NCBI GenBank assembly: GCA_016703335.1
Contig: JADJCG010000007.1
Location: forward strand, 1 to 64,000
DNA length: 64,000 nucleotides
From: Caulobacteraceae bacterium
Lineage (GTDB): Bacteria; Pseudomonadota; Alphaproteobacteria; Caulobacterales; Aquidulcibacteraceae
Direction: 5' to 3'
The notes below the pieces were generated by a model. The model did no database searches, had not been told where the DNA came from, and saw only the letters and a program-made list of their open reading frames with translations. Both the position numbers and the translations under genes were made by a program. This document shows positions 8,236 through 16,882 of this stretch, piece after piece; position 1 is the stretch's first letter, and each line of letters opens with the position of its first letter.

Positions 8236-8514
8236 TTACTTCCTCTTGGCCTTCTTATCGGCGCCGTGGCCGAAATAGTTCCGCGTCGGCGCGAACTCGC
8301 CGAGCTTGTGGCCGACCATGTCCTCGCTCACGAGCACCGGCGTGAATTGCTTGCCGTTGTGAACTTGGAAGGTGAGGCCGACGAATTGCGGCATGATGGT
8401 GGAGCGGCGCGACCACGTCTTGATCTGCTCACGACGGCCGCTACCAGCGGCCTTCTCAGCCTTCTGGAGCAGATAACCGTCAACGAACGGGCCTTTCCAA
8501 ACAGAACGCGGCAT
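8236..8514 (-). CDS. rpsS: Small ribosomal subunit protein uS19
   Basis: S19 is a 30S head protein. The start is ATG 8514 giving MPRSVWKGPFVDGYLLQKAE, the canonical S19 beginning. The frame stays open upstream, but that part has no S19 similarity and overlaps rplB, so it is excluded. KTWSRRSTIMPQFVGLTFQV and MVGHKLGEFAPTRNYFGHG complete a 92-residue protein of normal length. Confidence 0.97.
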   Translation of the reverse strand: MPRSVWKGPFVDGYLLQKAEKAAGSGRREQIKTWSRRSTIMPQFVGLTFQVHNGKQFTPVLVSEDMVGHKLGEFAPTRNYFGHGADKKAKRK

Positions 8515-8519
8515 CTGGA

Positions 8520-9356
8520 TTAGCTCACTTTCTTCGAGTGACGACGACGGATGATCAACCGATCCGACGGCTTGGTTTTGCGGGTCTTCGGACCGCGGGT
8601 TTTCTTGCCCCACGGCGTGACTGGGTGACGACCGCCTGAGGTCTTGCCTTCGCCACCGCCGTGGGGGTGATCGACCGGGTTCATGGCGACGCCGCGAACG
8701 GAGGGCTTGCGGCCCAACCACTTCGTGCGACCAGCCTTGCCCCAGACTTCGTTCATGTTGTCGGGGTTCGACACAGCGCCAATCGTGGCCATGCAGACGT
8801 CTTGAACCATACGCACTTCGCCAGAGGCCATGCGGAGCTGGGCAAAGCCAGCATCGCGGCCAACGACTTGAGCGTAGGTGCCCGCAGAGCGCGCCATCTG
8901 GGCGCCCTTCAACGGCTTCAGCTCGATGTTGTGAACAATCGTGCCGACCGGAATCGACTTCAGCGGCATCGCATTGCCCGGCTTCACGTCGACGCGCTCG
9001 TTGGCGATGATCGTGTCACCGACCTTCAAGCGTTGCGGCGCGATGATGTAAGCAACTTCGCCGTCCGTGTACTTGATCAGCGCGATCCAGGCGGTGCGGT
9101 TCGGGTCATACTCGAGACGCTCGACCTTCGCTTCAACGCCCCACTTGCGGCGCTTGAAGTCGATCTTGCGGTACGTGCGCTTGTGACCGCCACCGGTGCG
9201 GAACGCAGTGACGCGGCCAACATTGTTGCGGCCGCCGGACTTGGTCAGGCCTTCGGTCAGCGCCTTAACCGGCTTGCCTTTGTGCAGCTCAGCGCGATCG
9301 ACGATCACGAGCTGGCGGCGACCAGGCGAGGTCGGGTTGAATGTCTTAAGCGCCAT
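8520..9356 (-). CDS. rplB: Large ribosomal subunit protein uL2
   Basis: L2 is needed for subunit association and peptidyl transfer. The 278 residues begin MALKTFNPTSPGRRQLVIVD and carry GGGHKRTYRKIDFKRRKWGV, the IPVGTIVHNIELKPLKGAQ block, and the C-terminal VRGVAMNPVDHPHGGGEGKT, which contains the conserved histidine of the peptidyl-transferase region. Full length and intact. Confidence 0.98.
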   Translation of the reverse strand: MALKTFNPTSPGRRQLVIVDRAELHKGKPVKALTEGLTKSGGRNNVGRVTAFRTGGGHKRTYRKIDFKRRKWGVEAKVERLEYDPNRTAWIALIKYTDGEVAYIIAPQRLKVGDTIIANERVDVKPGNAMPLKSIPVGTIVHNIELKPLKGAQMARSAGTYAQVVGRDAGFAQLRMASGEVRMVQDVCMATIGAVSNPDNMNEVWGKAGRTKWLGRKPSVRGVAMNPVDHPHGGGEGKTSGGRHPVTPWGKKTRGPKTRKTKPSDRLIIRRRHSKKVS

Positions 9357-9357
9357 C

Positions 9358-9654
9358 TCAGAGCCCCGTCGTCACGTCGATGGAATAACCGTCGAGCAGG
9401 GTCACGACCGCGTTTTTGTGGTCGCTACGCTTGCCCGGGACGCCGCGGAAAAACTTGGTTTTGCCTTTGCGGACGATGGTGTTCACCGCGCCCACTTTGA
9501 CGTTGAACAGTTTTTCAACGGCTTCCTTGATGTCTTTCTTCGTCGCAGTCAGCGGAACGCGGAACACGACCTTGTTCTGCTCGGAGAGCAGCGTGGCCTT
9601 TTCCGTGATCACCGGCGCGAGGATGGTGTCGTAATGTTTGTTGAGCGCGCTCAT
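9358..9654 (-). CDS. rplW: Large ribosomal subunit protein uL23
   Basis: L23 is the docking site for trigger factor and SRP at the tunnel exit. The 98 residues have HYDTILAPVITEKATLLSEQ, KKDIKEAVEKLFNVKVGAVN and GKTKFFRGVPGKRSDHKNA. Its ATG overlaps the rplD stop (GCTCATGCC region), and it ends one base before rplB. Confidence 0.97.
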   Translation of the reverse strand: MSALNKHYDTILAPVITEKATLLSEQNKVVFRVPLTATKKDIKEAVEKLFNVKVGAVNTIVRKGKTKFFRGVPGKRSDHKNAVVTLLDGYSIDVTTGL

Positions 9655-10337
9655 GCCGCGGCTCCTTCTTTAGTCTTCTTGGCCTTCGGCGCGGCCTTGG
9701 CTTCGCCGGTTTTGCCCTTGAAGCGCTCGTGGATAGCGTTGAGGGCGTCTTGCGTCAGCACAACTTTGCCAGCGCGGAGGACGTCATAAACGTTGAGGCC
9801 CGCGTTCGGCAGAATGTCGACATGCGGCAGGTTGCGGGCAGCGCGCGCAACGCTCACGTCGACCTTGTCGCCGGCGATGAAGAGCGCCTTCTCAAGCTTC
9901 AGATTGGTCATCGACTTCTGCAGCGCAGCCGTCTTGCCATCCTTCACCGTCAGCGCGTCGATCACGATGATGTCGCCAGCGTTGGCGCGCGCCGAGAGCG
10001 CGTGGCGCAGCGCCAGCGCGCGGAACTTCTTCGTCAGATCGTGCGAGTAATCACGCGGCAAACGGTTGTGCGCATGACCACCGCCACGGAAGATCGGGGC
10101 GTTCGCCGCGCCGTGACGCGCCTGGCCCGTACCCTTTTGCTTGTACAGCTTGGAGTGCGAGCGCGAGACTTCACCGCGAGATTGGGTCTTGTGCGTTCCC
10201 GCACGGCGCTTGGCGAGTTGGTACTTCACCATACGCTGCAGGATGTCGGCGCGGATTTCTTTGATGCCGAAGATCGTCTCGTCGAGATCGACGGAGCCGC
10301 CCTTCTTGCCATCGAGTGTTTGAACGTCGAGTTTCAT
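9651..10337 (-). CDS. rplD: Large ribosomal subunit protein uL4
   Basis: L4 is an early 50S assembly protein whose loop reaches the exit tunnel; in some bacteria it also represses the S10 operon. Start ATG 10337 (MKLDVQTLDGKKGGSVDLDE), chosen over an in-frame ATG four codons upstream because it starts the family domain. MVKYQLAKRRAGTHKTQSRG, the basic loop KGTGQARHGAANAPIFRGGG and LNVYDVLRAGKVVLTQDAL are typical. About 228 residues, intact. The leader upstream of rpsJ could be a site of L4-type autoregulation, which is inference only. Confidence 0.96.
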   Translation of the reverse strand: MKLDVQTLDGKKGGSVDLDETIFGIKEIRADILQRMVKYQLAKRRAGTHKTQSRGEVSRSHSKLYKQKGTGQARHGAANAPIFRGGGHAHNRLPRDYSHDLTKKFRALALRHALSARANAGDIIVIDALTVKDGKTAALQKSMTNLKLEKALFIAGDKVDVSVARAARNLPHVDILPNAGLNVYDVLRAGKVVLTQDALNAIHERFKGKTGEAKAAPKAKKTKEGAAA

Positions 10338-10345
10338 GTCCGCCC

Positions 10346-11168
10346 TCACTCAGCCGCGGCTTGCGCTTGGCGAATGCCTGCTGGGGTCGGCGCTTCCTTC
10401 GGGAGCGCGACCTTCGCTGCATCGCGCACTTCAACCCAGCCGCCTTCGGCACCGGGCACTGCGCCACGAACAAACAAAAGCCCGCGCTCGGCATCGACGC
10501 GGACGATTTGCAGATTTTGAACAGAGACGCGCTCATCGCCCAGGTGGCCGGCCATCTTCTTACCTTTGAAGACCTTGCCCGGGTCTTGGCGTTGGCCGGT
10601 CGAGCCGTGCGAACGGTGCGAGACGGACACGCCGTGCGTCGCGCGCAGACCGCCGAAGTTCCAGCGCTTCATGGCGCCGGCAAAACCCTTACCAATGCTG
10701 ATGCCAGCGACATCAACCTTCTGGCCCGGAATGAAGTGCTCGGCAGAGATCACCGCGCCGACCGGCAGCAAGTTATCTTCCGAGACGCGGAATTCGCGAA
10801 CGATCGCCTTCGGCTCAACTTTGGCGCGGGCGAACTGACCACGATCAGCGGCGGTCTTGTTCTTTGCCTTCGTGGCGCCGGCGGCGAGTTGGACGGCGTT
10901 GTAGCCATCGCCTTTGGCTTCGCGAGCCGGCGGCGTGGGTCTTCTCGTTCTTGCGCGACTTCTTCGGCTTCAGCGCAACGGCTTCGCCAGCAGAGTTCTT
11001 GAACTCTTCGGCGTTGACCGTGCGACGACCGACAACTTGGCAACCGGCGAGATCGAGCACGGTGACCGGAATGTGCGAGTTATCTTCACCGAAGACGCGC
11101 ATCATGCCGACCTTGCGTGCAATCACGCCAGTGCGACGCGCAGCTTCTTTGGGAGCTTCCTTAGCCAT
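10346..11168 (-). CDS. rplC: Large ribosomal subunit protein uL3, one frameshift
   Basis: L3 is one of the first proteins bound in 50S assembly. Start ATG 11168 gives MAKEAPKEAARRTGVIARKV and then GMMRVFGEDNSHIPVTVLDL. Near 10920 the frame breaks; the continuation reads KGDGYNAVQLAAGATKAKNK, then ISIGKGFAGAMKRWNFGGLR, ATHGVSVSHRSHGSTGQRQD and KGKKMAGHLGDERV, the classical L3 signature. About 273 residues once joined, slightly long because of an acidic/alanine tail. It is essential, so the indel is treated as a sequence error. Confidence 0.94.
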
Positions 11169-11173
11169 CGCTA

Positions 11174-11485
11174 TTAACCCAGCACTTGGATTTGAACGTC
11201 GACGCCAGCCGAGAGGTCGAGCTTCATAAGCGCATCGACCGTTTGCGGAGTCGGTTGGACGATATCGAGCACGCGCTTGAACGTGCGGATTTCGAATTGC
11301 TCGCGGCTCTTCTTATCAACGTGCGGCGAGCGGTTGACGGTGAACTTCTCGATGCGCGTCGGCAGCGGCACGGGACCGATCACGGTCGCGCCGGTGCGCT
11401 TGGCCGTCGACACGATTTCCTTCGCCGACAGATCAAGCGTGCGGTGATCGAAGGCTTTGAGCCTGATCCGGATGTTTTGCTGCAT
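11174..11485 (-). CDS. rpsJ: Small ribosomal subunit protein uS10 (first gene of the S10-spc operon)
   Basis: S10 is a 30S protein that also joins NusB in antitermination. Starting at ATG 11485 (or the adjacent ATG 11488) it reads MQQNIRIRLKAFDHRTLDLS, AKRTGATVIGPVPLPTRIEK and SREQFEIRTFKRVLDIVQPT, 103 residues, the family length. The open frame extends upstream through the leader but without S10 similarity. The preceding 280 bp contain hairpins annotated separately. Confidence 0.97.
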   Translation of the reverse strand: MQQNIRIRLKAFDHRTLDLSAKEIVSTAKRTGATVIGPVPLPTRIEKFTVNRSPHVDKKSREQFEIRTFKRVLDIVQPTPQTVDALMKLDLSAGVDVQIQVLG

Positions 11486-11575
11486 CATCGCCAAAGTCTT
11501 CCCAAATTCTCTCGCGCCGCGACTTGCATCGCTGAACGCAAAACACGGCGGCGCGCCCATTCGGACCCACCGACG

Positions 11576-11603
11576 AGAAAAACGCCGCCCGAGACGGACG
11601 GCG
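11576..11603 (-). terminator. Intrinsic terminator or attenuator in the rpsJ leader
   Basis: On the minus strand an 8-bp stem (CGCCGTCC with GGGCGGCG, loop GTCTC, one G-U pair) occupies 11603-11583 and is followed directly by TTTTTCTC. This is a standard intrinsic terminator shape. It lies about 90 bases upstream of rpsJ and about 165 bases downstream of the DUF2807-like gene. It may end that gene's transcript or, if the operon promoter is further upstream, act as an attenuator of the S10 operon. The sequence alone does not decide between these. Confidence 0.7.
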
Positions 11604-11770
11604 CTTTGATAGAGTGGATCGCAAAAAACGCTGGTCTTACGGGGTCTTTGACCCCGCATGCTCGACCCCGCTTGTCCGGAGGAAGCTGCCGCGTAACTTG
11701 CGAACCGCGTCTAAGCATAAGCTTACTGCCGGCTCGAAGGGCGGTTTCCTATAGACGCAAAACCAGGGCG
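11604..11770 (-). promoter_or_regulatory. S10 operon leader region with alternative GGGGTC/GACCCC pairings
   Basis: No gene is seen here. On the minus strand, two copies of CGGGGTC (near 11676 and 11656) precede one copy of GACCCCG (11646-11640). Thus GACCCCG can pair with the near copy (3-base loop) or with the far copy, giving mutually exclusive hairpins upstream of the intrinsic terminator at 11603-11576. A run of six T follows shortly after. No convincing sigma70 box was recognised. The layout resembles a leader under structural control. Confidence 0.4.
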
Positions 11771-12838
11771 TCAAGGCGCGTTTGTTGACGTTGTTGCAGC
11801 GTTCGTGGGCGCCGGGTTTGCACTCGCCGTGGTCTCGGTAACCCGAACGCTGCCGGGGCCTGCGATCTCCTGGCGCATGCTGCCCGTAACCGCCTGAACG
11901 GTGAGCGAGCCGGGGCCGGCAATATCAACGTCCAGATCGCCTACCGTACCGGCCACATCGACGTGACCGACGCCCATAATCGAGGCGTTAAGGGTTTGAA
12001 CTGGCGCTGCGATATCGATATCGCCAGTGCCCGCCATATCGATCTGAGCCGTACCAATGGCGCCGCCATTGATGCTGAGGTCTGACGCGCCCGCGCTGTC
12101 GATGGTAAAATTGCCTGTCAGGGACGCAATCGTAACGTTGCCGGCGCCGGAAATGTCGAACTCAGCTCCGCCGGAGATCGCACCCAGGCGAAGGTCGCCA
12201 GCGCCCGCAATGTCGGCGTCGACGCTGCCAGCCGCGCCGGTGGTGACGTCGCCTGCCCCAGCGATATCAAGTTCCAGCGCGCCCGCGACGTCCGCCAGGG
12301 TGATCGCGCTGCAGCCCGCGATCTCGACGTAGGCCGATTCAGACGGGCCAACATTGGTCTGACCAGCGCCGCTGCGATCAAGATTCACAGCACGAGGCGC
12401 GCGGATTGTGATGTGCGGCAGTTCGGCCGCATCGAAATCGCCGTCGCCATAGCCACGAACAGAAGCGCCGCCGTCGCGGCGGCAATCGCGCACGCGGCCG
12501 CGCAATTGGCCGTCAACGATCACGCGGCCGTCGTCAGCGGCGACAGTCGGCATCGGCAATTGGCCGGCATTGTTATCGATCTCAACTGCGTAATCGGTCC
12601 GATCTTCCGGGGTGATGGTCACGATCGCCGCGATGTTGCGAATGCGCAGTTCACCGCCGGCAAAGGTCTGAGCAGCCATCGTACCGGGGCTGACGGCTAG
12701 AACTTCGGCGGTGCCTCCGCCTCCGTCGTCATCCTCAAACTGGATGTTGAAATTAGACCAGTGGGGCCCACCAAAGACCGCCACGATGCCAAAAATGATC
12801 GCAAACGCGACTGCCGCCACGAACACAAACCGTTCCAT
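11771..12838 (-). CDS. DUF2807/head-GIN-like envelope protein
   Basis: A 355-residue protein with an N-terminal hydrophobic anchor (residues 4-24, FVFVAAVAFAIIFGIVAVFG). It is followed by a predicted beta-rich body of short repeats with the recurring pattern (D/E)I(A/S)GAGD/N, for example LDIAGAGDVT, ADIAGAGDLR and FDISGAGNVT. This repeat style, a putative parallel beta-solenoid, is typical of the DUF2807 (putative auto-transporter adhesin, head GIN) family. Two or three cysteines occur near residues 119 and 176. The tail is Ala/Thr/Asn-rich. Function is unknown; surface or periplasmic location is inferred. It lies unusually between tuf and rpsJ. Confidence 0.7.
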   Translation of the reverse strand: MERFVFVAAVAFAIIFGIVAVFGGPHWSNFNIQFEDDDGGGGTAEVLAVSPGTMAAQTFAGGELRIRNIAAIVTITPEDRTDYAVEIDNNAGQLPMPTVAADDGRVIVDGQLRGRVRDCRRDGGASVRGYGDGDFDAAELPHITIRAPRAVNLDRSGAGQTNVGPSESAYVEIAGCSAITLADVAGALELDIAGAGDVTTGAAGSVDADIAGAGDLRLGAISGGAEFDISGAGNVTIASLTGNFTIDSAGASDLSINGGAIGTAQIDMAGTGDIDIAAPVQTLNASIMGVGHVDVAGTVGDLDVDIAGPGSLTVQAVTGSMRQEIAGPGSVRVTETTASANPAPTNAATTSTNAP

Positions 12839-12950
12839 CCACGTCTCCCTCGCGCCGGATCAGGGCGTCTACTCACCTCAAAGATGCGGCCATGCGCCAA
12901 TTTGGATGCGCGCCGCGATTAATAGCTCGGAAGCTCCCGGTCCAAAGCCA

Positions 12951-12984
12951 AAAGAAAAGGCCCCGGAGATCGCTCTCCGGGGCC
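12951..12984 (-). terminator. Intrinsic terminator of tuf
   Basis: Minus strand: perfect 11-bp stem GGCCCCGGAGA / TCTCCGGGGCC with a GCGA loop (12984-12959), followed by TTTTCTTTT. It begins about 25 bases after the tuf stop and ends about 110 bases before the start of the DUF2807-like gene, so it should separate the two transcripts. Confidence 0.9.
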
Positions 12985-13009
12985 TCGTTCTTTAGCCTAA
13001 GCGATAGGA

Positions 13010-14201
<1,192 letters not shown>

Positions 14202-14279
14202 CTTGAGGTCCTGTCTCTCCGGGCATCTAAAATAGATCGTCGGCGCCAAGGCCAAGCCGAGGCGCGCGTAAGGTGCGGG

Positions 14280-14307
14280 TCTTTAGCCGCACCCACGCGC
14301 ACGTCAA
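14280..14307 (-). promoter_or_regulatory. Predicted sigma70 promoter of tuf
   Basis: Minus strand TTGACG (14307-14302), 16-base spacer, TAAAGA (14285-14280). It is about 80 bases upstream of the tuf start and faces the opposite way from the btuB-side promoter. Confidence 0.5.
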
Positions 14308-14320
14308 GCCCCGCAAAGCC

Positions 14321-14349
14321 TTGGAATGCCGATCTGACGCGGCTAATGG
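14321..14349 (+). promoter_or_regulatory. Predicted sigma70 promoter of the riboswitch-btuB transcript
   Basis: TTGGAA (14321-14326), 17-base spacer, TAATGG (14344-14349). It ends about 20 bases before the conserved riboswitch core, so transcription would start just upstream of the aptamer. Confidence 0.45.
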
Positions 14350-14370
14350 TCATTCCGCGACGGTCGTCCG

Positions 14371-14540
14371 ACGAGGACGCGAAATGGGAATGCGGTGCGA
14401 GGTTTCCAACCTTTAGTCCGCAGCTGTGCCCGCAACTGTAAGCGGCGAGTACTCCCGCCATCATGCCACTGGACCCGAAACGGTCTGGGAAGGCGGCGGA
14501 AGCGCGCTTGAGCCGTGAGTCAGGAGACCTGCCGTCGCAC
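14371..14540 (+). ncRNA. Cobalamin (B12) riboswitch
   Basis: The conserved order of the cobalamin aptamer is present: GGGAATGCGGTGCGA near 14386, CTGTGCCCGCAACTGTAAGC near 14424, then GGGAAGGCGG near 14489, TGAGCCGTGAGTCAGGAGAC and the B12 box CAGGAGACCTGCCG around 14521-14534. It precedes a BtuB-like receptor gene by about 150 bases. Binding of adenosylcobalamin is expected to reduce expression of the receptor. Exact ends are approximate. Confidence 0.93.
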
Positions 14541-14686
14541 GTCGCTCGTTCGCCCGGCCGGGTCCAGCCGTCGAACCGGAACTCTCCGCAGCAGCGACGC
14601 GGGCGGCCCCGCGTGATGTCACGCCCGCTTGTCGCTGTGAACGCGCGCCTGTGGGGACGGGGTGCGCGCAAATGCGGGGACCACCC

Positions 14687-16630
14687 ATGCAAAGTAAGTT
14701 CATCACCGCACTGCTCGCTGCGAGCGCTTTGGTCGCGCCGGCCTACGCGCAAGATAAACAGGACGACATCGTCGTTACCGCGACGCGCGTCGAAACGCCT
14801 GTTCGCGATCTTCCGGCGGACGTCACCGTCATTGACGCTGAGGACGCGCTATCACACGGGCAGACAACGCTGTCGCAAGCCCTCGAAGACACCCCAGGAT
14901 TGGGCGTCGTGCAAAGCGGCGGGCCCGGTCAGCAAACGAGTGTCTTCGCTAGCGGCACGAACTCCTATCACACGTTGGTTCTCTTCGACGGCATCAACGT
15001 CAACGATCTTACGTCTCCGAACTCCGCCTTCGACGGCGGCCAGGATCAGATCAACAGCATCTCGCGTATCGAAGTCGTGGAAGGCCCGATGAGCGCGGTG
15101 TTCGGTTCGGACGCCGTCGGCGGCGTCATCAATCAGATCGCACGTCACGGTGGAGCAGGCCCACTCAACGCCCGCCTCGCCTTTGCGGCGGGTTCGTTTG
15201 AAACGCTGAACGCAACCGCCGGCATCGACGGCACGCTGGGCAATTTCCGTTATGCGATCACTGGCGAGGCATTCACCACCGACGGGTTCGATCTCGTGCC
15301 CGCCCGCATGGTGACGCACACTGGCGAGAAGGACGGCGCTGAATCCTCTGCCGTTACTGCCGTTTTCGATCTCCAAGTCGTGCCGACCTTTTCACTCGAC
15401 CTGCTCGCACGCCATCGCCGATCCCGCGCCGACATTGACGTGTTCGACTTCGAATTCGCCTTCCCATTCCGCGAAACGCGCGCTGAGTCGGACGACGCGG
15501 AAATCGGGCAAAACGACGTCACCATTGCCCGCCTCGGCGCGACGTGGGACCTGAGCGAGGCGCTGTCGCTACGCGCAACAATCGGCGGCGTCGATCAAGA
15601 TCGGGCCGTCAACCGCTTCGGCGCACTCACTGATGGCTTCAGCGGCGAGCGCCGCTTCGCCGACCTCACGCTGAATTGGCAAGCGGGCGATCTCGGGAGC
15701 TTGAGTGATGTCGCGATCGTCGCCGGGATCACCGGCGAACGCGAGAAGGCTGACATCGCGCAGGGCTTCGGCTTTCCGCCGCCCTTCTCCTTCACAAGCG
15801 CAGACCAAGAACAAGCCGGCGCGTTCGTCACGGCGCAAGGCCGCACCGGCGCGTTAAGCCTCGCCGGCGCTGTGCGCATCGACAACTTCGAGGGGTTCGG
15901 CACGCAGACCACGTGGCGCGTCGGCGCCTCGTTCGATGTCACGGAGCAAGCACGCATCTACGGCGCTTACGGCACCTCCTTCCGCGCGCCGTCGATCTAT
16001 GAGCGCTTCTCCTCTGCCGGCGTGCCGGACCTCGATCCAGAGAAAGGTGAGAGCTGGGAGATCGGCGCAGAGGCGGAATTTACAGCGTTCGGCCAAGACC
16101 GCGGGTTCGAACTCATCGCGCTTTATCGGCACACCGAACTCGAGGACATGATCGATTTCTTCGGCTTCACCTACGCCAACATCGATGAAGCGGAGATCGG
16201 CAGCGCTGAGTTGGGCGCCGCCGTGCGACCAACCTCGTGGCTCACGCTACACGGCGGCTACACTTACACGGACGCGCAAGATACCGGCGCAGACACTGAG
16301 TTGCTGCGTCGACCGCAGGATGTGTGGATGGCTTCTGCCAGCATCGAACAGGGTGGCTTCACCGGCCGCCTGTCATGGCGCAGCGTCGGCGATCGCCAAG
16401 ACTTCCTCTATGGCGACGACAGTTTCGGTGCGGCCGCGCCGCCCTACACTGGAACTATTGCGCAGTATGACGTTGTGCGCGCCTCGCTCGCTTATGAGTT
16501 CTCGCCGAATGTCCAGGCCTACGTGGCTGCCGACAACGCGCTTGACGAGACGTACGAGGCGGCCAGCGGCATAGCCAGCGCGCCGCGTGCCGTGACCGTC
16601 GGTCTGAGACTGCGGGCCTGTTCGAACTAG
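14687..16630 (+). CDS. btuB: TonB-dependent outer-membrane receptor, BtuB-like (cobalamin uptake)
   Basis: A 647-residue TonB-dependent receptor. Start ATG 14687 follows GGGGA and gives the signal peptide MQSKFITALLAASALVAPAYA. The TonB box is DDIVVTATR (residues 26-34). The plug domain follows (LPADVTVIDAEDAL, SRIEVVEGPMSAVFGSDAVGGVIN), then a 22-strand-type barrel with RIYGAYGTSFRAPSIYERFS and a C-terminal aromatic beta-signal region. Substrate assignment to cobalamin rests on the riboswitch upstream. It would act with TonB/ExbBD and a BtuCDF transporter that are not in the window. Intact. Confidence 0.92.
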   Translation: MQSKFITALLAASALVAPAYAQDKQDDIVVTATRVETPVRDLPADVTVIDAEDALSHGQTTLSQALEDTPGLGVVQSGGPGQQTSVFASGTNSYHTLVLFDGINVNDLTSPNSAFDGGQDQINSISRIEVVEGPMSAVFGSDAVGGVINQIARHGGAGPLNARLAFAAGSFETLNATAGIDGTLGNFRYAITGEAFTTDGFDLVPARMVTHTGEKDGAESSAVTAVFDLQVVPTFSLDLLARHRRSRADIDVFDFEFAFPFRETRAESDDAEIGQNDVTIARLGATWDLSEALSLRATIGGVDQDRAVNRFGALTDGFSGERRFADLTLNWQAGDLGSLSDVAIVAGITGEREKADIAQGFGFPPPFSFTSADQEQAGAFVTAQGRTGALSLAGAVRIDNFEGFGTQTTWRVGASFDVTEQARIYGAYGTSFRAPSIYERFSSAGVPDLDPEKGESWEIGAEAEFTAFGQDRGFELIALYRHTELEDMIDFFGFTYANIDEAEIGSAELGAAVRPTSWLTLHGGYTYTDAQDTGADTELLRRPQDVWMASASIEQGGFTGRLSWRSVGDRQDFLYGDDSFGAAAPPYTGTIAQYDVVRASLAYEFSPNVQAYVAADNALDETYEAASGIASAPRAVTVGLRLRACSN

Positions 16631-16650
16631 TCGAACTGCCACACGAGGCC

Positions 16651-16682
16651 TAGCGTCCTTCTGTCCATACAGGAGGACGCTA
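16651..16682 (+). promoter_or_regulatory. 14-bp hairpin burying the dodecin ribosome binding site
   Basis: TAGCGTCCTTCTGT (16651-16664), loop CCAT, ACAGGAGGACGCTA (16669-16682). All 14 positions pair, one as G-U. The right arm contains the Shine-Dalgarno AGGAGG and ends on the A of the start codon. In the mRNA this would hide the ribosome binding site. It may be a thermosensor-like or protein-bound element, or an operator in DNA. Confidence 0.75.
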
Positions 16683-16882
16683 TGGCAGTCGCAAAAATCG
16701 TCGAAATCACCGCCGGCTCGAAAAAAGGACTCGAAGACGCCATCGAGGCGGGAATGGCGAAGGCATCTGACTCGCTCGAAAACATTGAGGGCGCCTGGAT
16801 TCAAGACATCAAGGTCACGGCCAAGAACGGCAAGATCAGCGAGTGGCGCGTCAACATGAAGGTGACGTTCGTTCTGAACTAA
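16682..16882 (+). CDS. Dodecin family flavin-binding protein
   Basis: Dodecins form hollow dodecamers that store or buffer riboflavin or FMN. The 66 residues read MAVAKIVEITAGSKKGLEDA, then AKASDSLENIEGAWIQDIKV, and end EWRVNMKVTFVLN. This is the beta-alpha-beta-beta layout and standard length; the tryptophan in GAWIQD is the flavin-stacking residue of the family. AGGAGG at 16671-16676 is correctly spaced but lies within a strong hairpin. The gene is 51 bp from the receptor and convergent with the following lipoprotein gene. Confidence 0.93.
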   Translation: MAVAKIVEITAGSKKGLEDAIEAGMAKASDSLENIEGAWIQDIKVTAKNGKISEWRVNMKVTFVLN

